Shown piece after piece: positions 1-8,285 of a stretch of 64,000 nt of DNA. Position 1 is the first letter of the stretch. The number at the start of each line of letters is the position of its first letter. Source of the stretch: Spirochaetota bacterium (GTDB lineage Bacteria; Spirochaetota; UBA4802; JAFGJZ01); contig JAKPJF010000009.1 of the NCBI GenBank assembly GCA_029554345.1, positions 1-64,000 on the forward strand, written 5' to 3'. The notes under the pieces were generated by a model, which saw only the letters and a list, made by a program, of their open reading frames with translations, was not told where the DNA came from and made no database searches. The translations under genes were made by a program, and so were the position numbers.

Positions 1-195
1 TCTTTTGCGCATTTCAATAATTTCTTTTTCATCAGTTGTTACACTGCCACTCTGAACCTTATCCCGCCACTTGTATAAAGTAGTTGCGGAAATTCCTTCA
101 CGTTTTGACATCTCTCCAGCCGTTGTTATTCCGGAAGCAAGCTCAAGTCCAAGTTTTCTCTTGTATTCTTCGTTAAAATGGTTTCTTTTTATCAT
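1..195 (-). CDS. IS3-family transposase OrfA, N-terminal part
   Basis: Translating the minus strand from the ATG at 195 gives an open frame of 65 codons to the window edge. It begins MIKRNHFNEEYKRKLGLE and contains GEMSKREGISATTLYKWRDK, the helix-turn-helix of the HTH_Tnp_1 (IS3/IS911 OrfA) family that binds the element's terminal repeats. The family is normally about 90-110 aa and is joined to the catalytic OrfB by programmed frameshifting; neither the frameshift site nor OrfB is visible. The putative terminal repeat lies 46 nt upstream, the usual arrangement. Whether the element is intact is unknown. Confidence 0.75.
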   Translation of the reverse strand, partial: MIKRNHFNEEYKRKLGLELASGITTAGEMSKREGISATTLYKWRDKVQSGSVTTDEKEIIEMRKR

Positions 196-252
196 GTTAT
201 TATCCTATAAATCTGTGTTATTTTGTCACTCCAGTTTTATGGGGTCAGTCCA
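1..252 (-). mobile_element. IS3-type insertion sequence, partial (one end only)
   Basis: A transposase reading frame runs leftwards out of the window. Just upstream of its start lies a stretch that reads TGGACTGACCCC on the minus strand (252 to 241), followed by an AT-rich tail. This resembles the terminal inverted repeats of IS3-family elements, which often begin TG(G/A)ACTG.CCC. The element boundary is therefore placed near 252. The rest, including OrfB and the other terminus, lies before base 1, so completeness and target duplication cannot be judged. Confidence 0.65.
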
Positions 253-365
253 ATTTTTTGCTCTGCAAAAGAATACCGCTTCGATCGCTAACGCAAGATA
301 GTATTATTGATTTTTTTATGGATTCAAATAGACCTCAGTTTGATTTTGCTCTGATTCCGGCACGA

Positions 366-1004
366 CTATGACCCTTCTTTACTTATAATTTCTAACCATT
401 TGTCTGATATTTTATTATAATACTCCTTTATTTGCTTATTTGATAATAATCGTTTATTTTTTTTGACATAATCCATTATTATTTCGGATGAAATATATTC
501 AATGAATGCATCAGGATCCCAATATTTAGCAATATAATTGAATTCGTAAAGAATAGGTTCTTGAATTGGATTAATTCCATAAGAGTCCGGATTATCTCCA
601 TAATAATCCGGATTATTTCGCAAATCATAACTTTGATGACAAGTTAAAGTATGATTATAGTATATTTTTAAAAGAATTATAACCAATGAAACTTCCAATA
701 CTTGACTTTTATTTTTTCTTAATTCTCTTAAAGCTATCTTCGTCTCATCAGAAATTATTGGAAGACGCATCGCTTCTTCAGTATCAACTTTTAAATTTAA
801 GGCAAAATTATAAACTAATTCTTCTAATTCCTTTACGCTTTTTTTATTTCTTCTATTTTCAATTACTACAATCTCATCAAACAATTTATCAAGAATTGTA
901 TTGTGTTTAGATTTGATTATATCATCTAAGCTCTTTTCTGATGATCCGATACTGTTTCCAAACAGAACAAATAAAACTAAACAGAATGTTAATATTTTTT
1001 TCAT
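366..1004 (-). CDS. hypothetical exported protein
   Basis: I do not recognise this 212-aa protein. Residues 1-20 form a signal peptide (MKK, then a hydrophobic core), so it is likely periplasmic or surface exposed. The mature part is Lys/Glu-rich and mostly helical. A second hydrophobic stretch (about residues 104-113) could be a buried helix. Residues 128-146 contain a short Asn/Asp/Tyr-rich near-repeat (NPDYYGDNPDSYGINP). AAGGA upstream of the ATG supports the start. It lies 0.1 kb from the IS end and beside another unrecognised exported protein, so this end of the window looks like accessory DNA. Confidence 0.6.
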   Translation of the reverse strand: MKKILTFCLVLFVLFGNSIGSSEKSLDDIIKSKHNTILDKLFDEIVVIENRRNKKSVKELEELVYNFALNLKVDTEEAMRLPIISDETKIALRELRKNKSQVLEVSLVIILLKIYYNHTLTCHQSYDLRNNPDYYGDNPDSYGINPIQEPILYEFNYIAKYWDPDAFIEYISSEIIMDYVKKNKRLLSNKQIKEYYNKISDKWLEIISKEGS

Positions 1005-1124
1005 TACTTTTATTCCTTTGTATATGTTGATATTTTATAATATTTTTCCGTTTCATAAGACTTTTATAAATAACAATTTGAATTTGTTCAATTATATTAC
1101 AGGCGAATATTGTCACTATCCAAA

Positions 1125-1763
1125 TTACTTATCCATGAAACTATTAATGGGATTTTCCATATTAAAACCAGATATATTAACTTTTTCTATTTTACCATCT
1201 TTGAACAAGTTTTTTACAGTCATATTATTCGAATAAAATTCCGTATTAATAATTTTGCCATCTTCATATTCTTCAACATAGTATGACTGTGATCCTCTCA
1301 TATCAATCGAAAAAAATCTTTTTTCAATTTGATGTTTAATATCATCGATATAACATAATGAATATATTTTTACTTTATCTTCAAAACTTTTTTTCTTATT
1401 AGTAATACGAATTATATGTTCGATTGAATAACGCTTTATATTACCACTCTCATAGTATTCTATTTCTCTGACAATTTTATCATTCACTGTTTTCTTTAAA
1501 ACATCATTTTTTTTATAAATATAAACATATCTCTCTTCTCTTGTTGATAATATATCTTCCGTTGAAAGCTTTATTCCTTTTTTCCCCAGATTTTCAATAT
1601 AAATATCTTCTTGTATCTTAGATAAAATTTCATCAGGAATTCTATCTAATTTTACAAGCTTGTCTTTGCTTAAAAACAATTCAGCATCATGATGCGAATT
1701 ACTTGGAAATACCATTACATGGCTGAACAAGATAATAATCATCAATATTCTTTTTGCTTTCAT
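1125..1763 (-). CDS. hypothetical exported protein with a MORN-like motif
   Basis: Unrecognised 212-aa protein. I chose the ATG at 1763 rather than the one three codons upstream because GGAG lies 10 nt before it but only 1 nt before the upstream ATG. The N-terminus is a signal peptide ending near residue 22. Residues around 100-115 read EIEYYESGNIKRYSI, similar to the YYESGNIK repeats of MORN/YwqK-type proteins, but only one clear copy is present, so membership of that family is weak. The protein is Lys/Ile/Glu-rich. It lies on the same strand as, and about 120 nt upstream of, the other exported protein, and the two may be co-transcribed. Confidence 0.55.
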   Translation of the reverse strand: MKAKRILMIIILFSHVMVFPSNSHHDAELFLSKDKLVKLDRIPDEILSKIQEDIYIENLGKKGIKLSTEDILSTREERYVYIYKKNDVLKKTVNDKIVREIEYYESGNIKRYSIEHIIRITNKKKSFEDKVKIYSLCYIDDIKHQIEKRFFSIDMRGSQSYYVEEYEDGKIINTEFYSNNMTVKNLFKDGKIEKVNISGFNMENPINSFMDK

Positions 1764-2169
1764 AAGATTCATACTCCTTTATATTCTCACCTATAACCGA
1801 TAAATAGCTATGTGAATCATTTGCTATTTCTTTGTATGGATTTGCTTTTCCGTCAAGATTTAAATTAGTATTTAAACCATGCGCTAATAAAGCGTTTTTC
1901 TTCTCTCATTTAAAGTTCTTCGTAAACTTTAAAATGATTATCATAACGGATCAGGTTTTCGGAAACTATGTACAGAAATTTGGGGCAAACGTAGATGATA
2001 TCTGTCGTTCATGAATTACAGACTAAAACACTGTGTTTACTAAATCTTCGGTGAGTTCTGCGAAAAAAAGCCGCGTAGCGACTGAGCGACGTCTTTATCG
2101 CGCCGTTCTGACGCTCAGGATGATGAGCGGCCGATTTCTTTAGCAAAAGATAAATGATTTCAAAAACAC
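1764..2169. other. gene-free stretch, left part
   Basis: No convincing gene here. Short open frames on both strands lack ribosome binding sites and recognisable content. The one structured item is an imperfect inverted repeat at 1907-1936: an 11-nt arm CATTTAAAGTT against AACTTTAAAATG with one extra base. The minus strand at 2014-1943 has a 23-codon open frame (MNDRYHLRLPQ...) of unknown status. Confidence 0.5.
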
Positions 2170-2412
2170 CTAATCTATTCGGCAAAGCCGAATACAATAC
2201 AAGCGGAGCTTTCGCAATCCGCTGAAAGCGGTGCGAAAATCGAAGCGTAAAAAAAGCCAGGAGTGGGATCTCAAAGGGATGAGGAGCGGCGACTGAGCTC
2301 CTCGTCCCTTTGAATATTATTGCATGATCCATGCGAAAACCGGATCGCAAAGGCGAAGCCTTTGACGACAAGTCCGGTGGCCGGACAAACAGGATTATTA
2401 AGGCAAAGCCTT
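2170..2412. repeat. cluster of compact perfect hairpins (possible structured RNA or palindromic repeat)
   Basis: This stretch looks more GC-rich than its surroundings and contains at least six inverted repeats. They are: 2177-2193 (7-bp stem, AAA loop); 2210-2238 (7-bp outer stem, 2-nt bulge, 5-bp inner stem, GAA loop); 2271-2313 (17-nt arms with one mismatch); 2349-2363 (6-bp stem, GAA loop); 2372-2386 (6-bp stem, TGG loop); and 2400-2412 (5-bp stem, AAA loop), which touches the pyk stop codon. Four have purine triloops. A 10-bp direct repeat, GCGACTGAGC, occurs at 2078-2087 and 2289-2298. It could be a repeat family, a pyk 3' region with terminator function, or a structured RNA. Confidence 0.45.
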
Positions 2413-3865
2413 AAACTTCGTATACCTTGATCATATTTGTACTTCCGGCAATACCTACTGGTACCCCGGCCGTGATTACAAGCATGTCCTTTTTCTCAAC
2501 ATGCTCTTTAACTTTAAGCATTTCAACCGCGCCTTCAAGAAGCTCATTGACTGTTGAAACCATTCCCATTTCATACGCCCAGACTCCCCAAACAAGAGAA
2601 AGCGAACGGACGGTTGATTTTACCGGAGAGATCGCTACAATCGGAATCGGAGTTCTGTACTTGGAAATGGCTTTGGCTGTTCCGCCGCTGTGTGTAAAAC
2701 TCACTATATACTTCGCATGAACCTTATAAGCAAGTTCAACTGTTGCAAAACTTATAGCAGATGAAACATCTTCTTTCGCGCTTTCTTCGAGCTCTTCGTT
2801 TGTCAAAGGTCTGCTTGAAAGAACTCGTTCAAATATCTGGCTCTTCTCAACCTGACGTGCAATATCCGCCATCATGGAAACAGCTTCAACCGGATATTTA
2901 CCGGACGCAGTTTCACCCGAAAGCATTACGGCATCAGTTCCGTCAAGTATGGCATTCGCAACGTCGTTCGCTTCAGCTCTTGTCGGACGAGGATTCGTTA
3001 TCATGGATTCGAGCATCTGAGTTGCAGTAATTACAGGTTTGCCGGCAATATTGCATTTTCTGATGATGCTCTTCTGCATAATAGGAACTTCCTGCGGAGA
3101 AGTTTCAACTCCGAGATCACCGCGCGCAACCATTATAGCGTCAGATACTTCAATGATATCGTCTATATCATCAAAAGCTTCCGGTTTTTCAATTTTTGAT
3201 ATAATAGGAATTCTTTTCCCGTAATCTTTCAGCATAATTTCGACAAGTTCTCTGACGTCTTTAGCGTCGCGTACAAAAGAAAGAGCGACGTAATCGATAT
3301 CGTGTTCAAAAGCAAACGCAAGATCCTTTCTGTCCTTATCAGTTATCGCCGAAATGTTAAGTTTCACATGAGGAAAATTTACACCTTTTCTCGGCTTTAA
3401 TTTCCCGCCGTTTATTACCTTGGTATGAATATTTTTTCCGTCTATTTTTTCAACACGAAGCTCCATAAGTCCGTCATCAAGAAGAATACGGTTTCCGACC
3501 GATGCTTCTTTATGCAGATTCGAGTAATCGATCGATATTTTTTTCTTTCCATCGATTACGCCGCCGATTATATCATCGGTCGTAATTATAAGCTCTTCGT
3601 CATCTTCGATCTCTATGTATTCGCCGTCAAGTTTTCCAACCCTGATCTTAGGTCCCTGAAGATCCTGGAAAATTGCAACGGAATGTCCCAAGTCCTTAGC
3701 AGCCTTTCTTACCATATCAACAGACTGTTTATGATCATCGAATGTTCCGTGTGAAAAGTTAAGCCTGATAACATTAGCGCCGTTTTCTATTATTTCGCGT
3801 ATGCACTCGTAATTTCTCGAGCTTGGTCCTATAGTTGCTACTATTTTTGTAAATTTGCTTCTCAT
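2411..3865 (-). CDS. pyk: pyruvate kinase
   Basis: Converts phosphoenolpyruvate and ADP to pyruvate and ATP, the last step of glycolysis. The 484-aa length is normal. Visible signatures: VATIGPSSRN (residues 9-18), the NVIRLNFSHG substrate region (31-40), SKIEKPEA with the catalytic Lys near 224, the metal-binding MVARGDLGVE (245-254), PRPTRAE (292-298) and GETASGKYP (317-325). The C-terminal domain is present (to SVNMIKV-like end), with no extra phosphotransfer-like extension. GGAGGGG lies just upstream of the ATG. It is a single-gene unit, and its stop codon overlaps the last hairpin of the palindromic cluster, which may act as its terminator. Confidence 0.97.
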   Translation of the reverse strand: MRSKFTKIVATIGPSSRNYECIREIIENGANVIRLNFSHGTFDDHKQSVDMVRKAAKDLGHSVAIFQDLQGPKIRVGKLDGEYIEIEDDEELIITTDDIIGGVIDGKKKISIDYSNLHKEASVGNRILLDDGLMELRVEKIDGKNIHTKVINGGKLKPRKGVNFPHVKLNISAITDKDRKDLAFAFEHDIDYVALSFVRDAKDVRELVEIMLKDYGKRIPIISKIEKPEAFDDIDDIIEVSDAIMVARGDLGVETSPQEVPIMQKSIIRKCNIAGKPVITATQMLESMITNPRPTRAEANDVANAILDGTDAVMLSGETASGKYPVEAVSMMADIARQVEKSQIFERVLSSRPLTNEELEESAKEDVSSAISFATVELAYKVHAKYIVSFTHSGGTAKAISKYRTPIPIVAISPVKSTVRSLSLVWGVWAYEMGMVSTVNELLEGAVEMLKVKEHVEKKDMLVITAGVPVGIAGSTNMIKVYEV

Positions 3866-4002
3866 ATCCCCTCCAACAAAGCAAGACCACTATTTTTTCA
3901 TAGCGCCTTTAGTCAAGGTTATTTATGAAAGCATAATAAAAACACATCAAGTTTAACTTCAGCTTAAAGAATTTTAATATAAATTATTTAAGTTTTTGAC
4001 TA

Positions 4003-4812
4003 TTACTTTGGAAGTTCTTCATGACGGAAAATGCGCGGATCAAAATTGACTTTTTCATCAAGCGACAGAAAGTTAAGAATAGTCTGGCTTCCCTTGCGGA
4101 TATCCAGAACATCATACCTCACGGGAAACTTACGCCTTGAAAATTCCGCTCCCTGAACGATGGACATTGTCTTCATTATTACTTTGTCCCTGTCATGAAA
4201 ATCGATTCTAAGGGGATAATAATCCGATCTTCTTACAAAAAGCGTCAGTTTGCCGTACATACCCTCTTCTCGCTGAAATATGGGAAGCAGTGTGAGCTTA
4301 ATAGCCTGAATCCCTTTTACAAGGGCATTCCCGTCTATTTTTGCGGTATAATTACTCTGAAGATCATAATTAGAAATATCTATATATGACAAATTTGTTC
4401 CCATTACAGAATCAAACTTATCAATTCCGATTTTATGAAACATCTGAACCGAAAGAACGTTATAAACCCAGATATCTTCTCCGCCGAGATTATAAAGTAT
4501 CTTATACTGCTCACCGCGTTCAAAGGAATGTATATTAAAAAGAAAGTCTTCTTTTGTAATTTTACCTGTAATAGAAAAAGAGTAAGATTTACCGCCGGGC
4601 AGAAGGTGCATCACCTTCCCCTTCAGTTCTCCTTCGGGATAACGCATAATGTCATCTACACGGGAAAGTATTTCCTGTGCCTGAAGCTCGATTTCCCTTG
4701 TTTCCTGGGCATTAGACAGTGAAAAAGCGGTCAGCATTGCCGCCAATATGATTTTTTTAAACAAACCGTTTTCCTTTTTCGGAAATATTTTTTTTTTACA
4801 CAGCTGCGTCAA
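4003..4812 (-). CDS. outer-membrane lipoprotein-sorting (LolA-like) protein
   Basis: 269-aa exported protein. A basic N-terminus is followed by a hydrophobic segment (about residues 19-33) and an AQE-type cleavage site near residue 36. The mature part fits the LolA-like/TP0789 family of spirochaetes and other diderms: an initial helix (EIELQAQEILSRVDDIMRYPEGE), then alternating strands with GKVMHLLPGGKSYSFSITGKI, DIWVYNVLSVQMFHKI and a YYPLRIDFHDRDKVIMKTM region. Members have a half-barrel fold that can hold a lipid or lipoprotein acyl chain; the cargo here is unknown. It is monocistronic and divergent from the RsbW-like gene. The true start could be a later codon, since the first 15 residues are unusually polar for a signal peptide. 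Confidence 0.75.
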   Translation of the reverse strand: MTQLCKKKIFPKKENGLFKKIILAAMLTAFSLSNAQETREIELQAQEILSRVDDIMRYPEGELKGKVMHLLPGGKSYSFSITGKITKEDFLFNIHSFERGEQYKILYNLGGEDIWVYNVLSVQMFHKIGIDKFDSVMGTNLSYIDISNYDLQSNYTAKIDGNALVKGIQAIKLTLLPIFQREEGMYGKLTLFVRRSDYYPLRIDFHDRDKVIMKTMSIVQGAEFSRRKFPVRYDVLDIRKGSQTILNFLSLDEKVNFDPRIFRHEELPK

Positions 4813-4936
4813 GTCATATTGAATTAATTTTATTCAATTTCAGCAGGTTTTGCAAGCAATATTCAACTGCGTCAGGGTGTAAATTAATGCTATTTTAATA
4901 ATTGATTTTATTTCAGCATTATCATAACATATCCGC

Positions 4937-5548
4937 ATGGGATTAAGCGCTATGCCGAACTCTAACTTGCAGACTGGCGAGATCAATTTCATAGACAGCT
5001 TTTCAGCCGACACGTCGGTTGTCGGAAGGGTCATTGATTCACTCATAAGCGATCTCAAGAAAATGAAGTTTGTCGCCGAAGAAATCAGCGAGATTGTCAT
5101 AGCTATGGACGAAGCTGTCACTAATGCCGTTCAGGAAACACTATGCAATAACCGTATTTGTCTCGAACTTCGCCATGACGGTGCTATCAGGGACATCACA
5201 GTAAGATATAGAGTTACCGATTCTGAATTCGACGCCACAATTATAGACCACGGCAAGGGACTCGATATAAAAAAAATGACTGCTATTACCCCGGACTCTG
5301 CTTCTGAAGGCTACCATGAACAGATATTTGAATACATTGACAGCCGTACTGAAAAAAAACTTCATGTTACATTAAACGGAAAGGAAGTAATTCTTAATGG
5401 TATCGGAGCCGGTCTTAAAATAATACTTTCATTTATGGATCAGGTAAAAATTGATCTGATAGACAAGGAATCCGTTGTAAGCACTTCGGTATCCGATAAT
5501 ACCGACGGAACTATTTTCAATCTAAAACGCAGAAGGAGATATCTCTAA
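4937..5548 (+). CDS. RsbW/SpoIIAB-like histidine-kinase-type ATP-binding protein
   Basis: 203-aa cytoplasmic protein with a GHKL (HATPase_c) fold of the anti-sigma serine kinase type. The N box is MDEAVTNAV (residues 57-65) and the G1 box DHGKGLD (104-110). A glycine-containing GIGAGLKIILSFMDQV segment (about 155-170) occupies the G2/lid position. No phosphoacceptor His or sensor domain is present, which separates it from two-component kinases. In known systems such proteins bind a sigma factor or phosphorylate a STAS anti-anti-sigma factor; neither partner is nearby, so the target is unknown. The stop overlaps the ATG of the LOG gene by one base, so the two are translationally coupled. The start may instead be the ATG five codons downstream; neither has a strong ribosome site. 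Confidence 0.75.
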   Translation: MGLSAMPNSNLQTGEINFIDSFSADTSVVGRVIDSLISDLKKMKFVAEEISEIVIAMDEAVTNAVQETLCNNRICLELRHDGAIRDITVRYRVTDSEFDATIIDHGKGLDIKKMTAITPDSASEGYHEQIFEYIDSRTEKKLHVTLNGKEVILNGIGAGLKIILSFMDQVKIDLIDKESVVSTSVSDNTDGTIFNLKRRRRYL

Positions 5549-6303
5549 TGGACAAGAAAAAAGCCGACAGCCCGAGCATTCCTTTCAACAATCTTGATTT
5601 TCTTCATTCAAGAGAAGCACGTCCTATAAGAATTATCAGCGAATATATTGACCCGGAAGTTAAATTCAGCAAAAACGGTGTACATCATACAGTTGTTTTT
5701 TTCGGCTCAGCACGCATCAAAGAAGATAAATCCAGTGCAATGGGAAGATTTTACTGGGACGCAGAAGAGCTGGCTTTTAGAATTGCCTCATGGTCAAAAA
5801 AACTTAAAGAAGAAAGTAATAAAATTTTCGTCTGCACCGGCGGCGGTCCGGGAATAATGGAAGCAGCCAACAGAGGAGCAAACCGTGCCGGCGAAAAAAC
5901 AATAGGACTCAACATCCAGCTTCCTTTTGAACAACAGCCGAATCCGTATATTTCTCCTGAACTTAATATGGAATTCCATTATTTCTATATGAGAAAACTA
6001 TGGTTTCTTTATCAGTCAAAAGCGCTGATAGCGTTTCCCGGCGGATACGGAACTCTTGATGAACTTTTCGAATCATTAACTCTTATTCAGACTCAGAAAG
6101 TTGAAAAAGGAAATCTTCCGATAGTTCTATTCGGAACGGATTTCTGGAAAAAACTCGTAAATTTTGAACAGATGGCGGAACTCGGACTGATCTCACCTGA
6201 AGATTTGAATCTTTTCAAGTTCTGTGATACTGTAGATGAAGCTTATGATTATTTGATACCGAGAATTGAGAAGCTGACTAAAGAAGTTAATTCGATTCTG
6301 TAG
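5548..6303 (+). CDS. LOG-family (TIGR00730-type) nucleoside monophosphate phosphoribohydrolase
   Basis: 251-aa cytoplasmic protein of the Rossmann-like LOG family, once misnamed lysine decarboxylase. The nucleotide-binding CTGGGPGIMEAANRGA (residues 96-111) and PGGYGTLDE (164-172) motifs are intact, and the intervening YMRK (147-150) supplies the family's conserved Arg. Characterised members hydrolyse the N-glycosidic bond of purine or pyrimidine 5'-monophosphates, some releasing cytokinins. The substrate cannot be read from sequence. The first 45 residues (with IRIISEYIDPEVKF) match the longer bacterial subclass. It follows the RsbW-like gene with a one-base overlap, a pairing I cannot explain functionally. 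Confidence 0.85.
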   Translation: MDKKKADSPSIPFNNLDFLHSREARPIRIISEYIDPEVKFSKNGVHHTVVFFGSARIKEDKSSAMGRFYWDAEELAFRIASWSKKLKEESNKIFVCTGGGPGIMEAANRGANRAGEKTIGLNIQLPFEQQPNPYISPELNMEFHYFYMRKLWFLYQSKALIAFPGGYGTLDELFESLTLIQTQKVEKGNLPIVLFGTDFWKKLVNFEQMAELGLISPEDLNLFKFCDTVDEAYDYLIPRIEKLTKEVNSIL

Positions 6304-6311
6304 AAAATTAT

Positions 6312-6397
6312 TTGCCCAAGGCCGGAATTGAACCGGCACGACCGAGACGGTCAAGGGATTTTAAGTCCCTTGTGTCTACCAATTCCACCACTTGGGC
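6312..6397 (-). tRNA. tRNA-Leu (UAA)
   Basis: The minus strand reads GCCCAAG at the 5' end and CTTGGGC at the 3' end (perfect acceptor stem), with A as discriminator. The anticodon loop CTTAAAA sits in an AGGGA/TCCCT stem, giving anticodon UAA. It is a class II tRNA: a long variable arm (TGACCGTCTCGGTCG) precedes the GCCGG-TTCAATT-CCGGC T arm. CCA is not encoded. It lies 8 nt after tRNA-Cys on the same strand, so the two probably form one transcript. Confidence 0.95.
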
Positions 6398-6404
6398 ATC
6401 TAAT

Positions 6405-6476
<72 letters not shown>

Positions 6477-6487
6477 ATAACGGAACA

Positions 6488-6515
6488 AAAATATTTCCAA
6501 TACCGCTATTGTCAA
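6488..6515 (-). promoter_or_regulatory. sigma-70-type promoter of the tRNA-Cys/tRNA-Leu unit
   Basis: On the minus strand a perfect TTGACA (6515-6510) is followed after 16 nt by TATTTT (6493-6488). Transcription would begin near 6481, a few bases before the tRNA-Cys 5' end at 6476, as expected for a stable-RNA promoter. Confidence 0.6.
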
Positions 6516-6622
6516 GATTATTTTACTTATACGTATCAATCAGTGTGTTTTGTTCAAAAAATTATGTTTACAAATATAGCCATGGTCTAAACATTCAGTT
6601 ATATTCCCCTCAGGAGAAAATA

Positions 6623-8275
6623 ATGCTGAAACTTCAAAAAAATAAATTCACTAAAAGGAAGGGACCGGTTGTCCTTGTAATTATGGACGGTGTCGGACTG
6701 GGTCCGGATTATGACGGAAACGCATTCAATCACGCAAGAAAACCGATTCTTGCCGATCTCATGAAAAATTCAATGTTCACAAAGCTTAAAGCTCACGGAA
6801 CAGCAGTTGGTCTTCCTTCTGACGACGATATGGGAAATTCCGAAGTCGGACACAATGCTCTCGGTGCCGGAAGAATATTCGACCAGGGCGCTAAACTCGT
6901 ACAAAAAGCCATTGAGTCAGGCGATATTTACACAACTCACATCTGGAAGGAGCTTATTCAGAAACCTCTTTCAGACGGAACTGCTCTTCATTTCATAAGT
7001 CTTCTTTCAGACGGAAACGTTCACTCAAACATAAGTCATCTTCTAAAAATGCTTAACCGCGCTTCTGAAGAAGGTATCAAAAAAGTACGCGTTCACATCC
7101 TTCTTGACGGAAGAGATGTTCCGGAAACAAGCGCACTTGAATACGTTGAAACCCTCGAAAACACCCTATCACAGATAAACGCCAAAGGATACGACTATAG
7201 AGTAGCTTCAGGCGGCGGAAGAATGATTACAACCATGGACCGTTACGAAGCGGACTGGTCAATTGTTGAACGCGGATGGCAGGCTCATGTTCTCGGTGAA
7301 GCTAGAGGATTTAAATCAGCAAAAGAAGCTATTGAAACTTACAGAAAAGAAACACCGGGACTTACTGACCAGTATCTCCCTTCATTTACAATAGTCGACG
7401 ATTCAGGAAAACCTGTCGGCACCATAGAAGACGGCGATTCGGTTGTTCTTTCAAACTTCAGAGGAGACAGAGCAATTGAAATCTCTGTTGCATTTGAAAG
7501 CGACAATTTCACAAAATTCGACCGCAAGCGCAAACCCAAAGTATTGTTTGCCGGAATGATGGAATACGACGGAGATCTTCATATTCCTTCAAACTATCTT
7601 GTTATTCCGCCTTCAATCGAACGGCCAATAAGTGAATACCTTGCTGCAGAAGGCATAAGTCAGTATGCAATCAGCGAAACACAGAAATTCGGTCACGTAA
7701 CATATTTCTGGAATGGAAATAAAAGCGGAAAATTTGACGAAAAATCAGAAACTTATTTCGAAGTACCTTCAGATAAAATTACTTTTGATCAGCGTCCGTG
7801 GATGAAAGCCGCTGAAATAACTGACAATGTTATCGAAGCAGTTAAATCAGGAAAGTACCCTTTCATACGTCTCAACTACGCAAACGGCGACATGGTCGGT
7901 CACACAGGCGACATGGAAGCTGCAGTCATTGCGATGGAAACTGTTGACATCTGTCTGAAACGTCTTCTTCCGGTGATCAAGGCTGCGGGCGGAATTGCTC
8001 TTCTCACAGCAGATCATGGCAATCTCGATGAGATGTACGAATTCGACAAATCCGGAGCCGTTAAAATAGACAAAAAAACAGGTGAGATAGCAAGAAGAAC
8101 TGCTCACACGCTGAATCCTGTTCCGTTTATTATTTATGATCCTGAATTTAAAAACGAGTATTCGCTTTCTGATGTAAAAGAAGCGGGGCTTGCAAACGTC
8201 GCGGCGACTATACTTAATCTCTTGGGATATGATGCTCCAGAAGATTACAATAAATCGCTAATCAAGATTAATTGA
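6623..8275 (+). CDS. gpmI: 2,3-bisphosphoglycerate-independent phosphoglycerate mutase
   Basis: Interconverts 3- and 2-phosphoglycerate in glycolysis using two Mn ions and a phosphoserine intermediate. Start chosen at 6623 because AGGAG lies 6 nt upstream; the frame is open further back but only through tRNA-Cys. The 550-aa product has VIMDGVGLG (19-27, metal Asp22), DDMGNSEVGHNALGAGR with nucleophile Ser73, LLDGRDVPETSA, RLNYANGDMVGHTGDMEA and TADHGNLDE. These are the motifs of the alkaline-phosphatase-superfamily halves and the inserted phosphotransferase domain. The length is slightly above the 510-515 aa of many homologues. purF begins 10 nt downstream, suggesting an operon. Confidence 0.96.
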   Translation: MLKLQKNKFTKRKGPVVLVIMDGVGLGPDYDGNAFNHARKPILADLMKNSMFTKLKAHGTAVGLPSDDDMGNSEVGHNALGAGRIFDQGAKLVQKAIESGDIYTTHIWKELIQKPLSDGTALHFISLLSDGNVHSNISHLLKMLNRASEEGIKKVRVHILLDGRDVPETSALEYVETLENTLSQINAKGYDYRVASGGGRMITTMDRYEADWSIVERGWQAHVLGEARGFKSAKEAIETYRKETPGLTDQYLPSFTIVDDSGKPVGTIEDGDSVVLSNFRGDRAIEISVAFESDNFTKFDRKRKPKVLFAGMMEYDGDLHIPSNYLVIPPSIERPISEYLAAEGISQYAISETQKFGHVTYFWNGNKSGKFDEKSETYFEVPSDKITFDQRPWMKAAEITDNVIEAVKSGKYPFIRLNYANGDMVGHTGDMEAAVIAMETVDICLKRLLPVIKAAGGIALLTADHGNLDEMYEFDKSGAVKIDKKTGEIARRTAHTLNPVPFIIYDPEFKNEYSLSDVKEAGLANVAATILNLLGYDAPEDYNKSLIKIN

Positions 8276-8285
8276 CGGTAATTTT

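Noticed and set aside
2009-2371. 120-codon open frame on the minus strand in the hairpin array
   Set aside because: No ribosome site, no signal or domain, and composition and palindromes account for it. It ends directly before an out-of-frame ATG. Treated as non-coding.
4818-4838. Inverted repeat ATTGAAT...ATTCAAT upstream of the LolA-like gene
   Set aside because: Short and AT-only; expected by chance at this composition.
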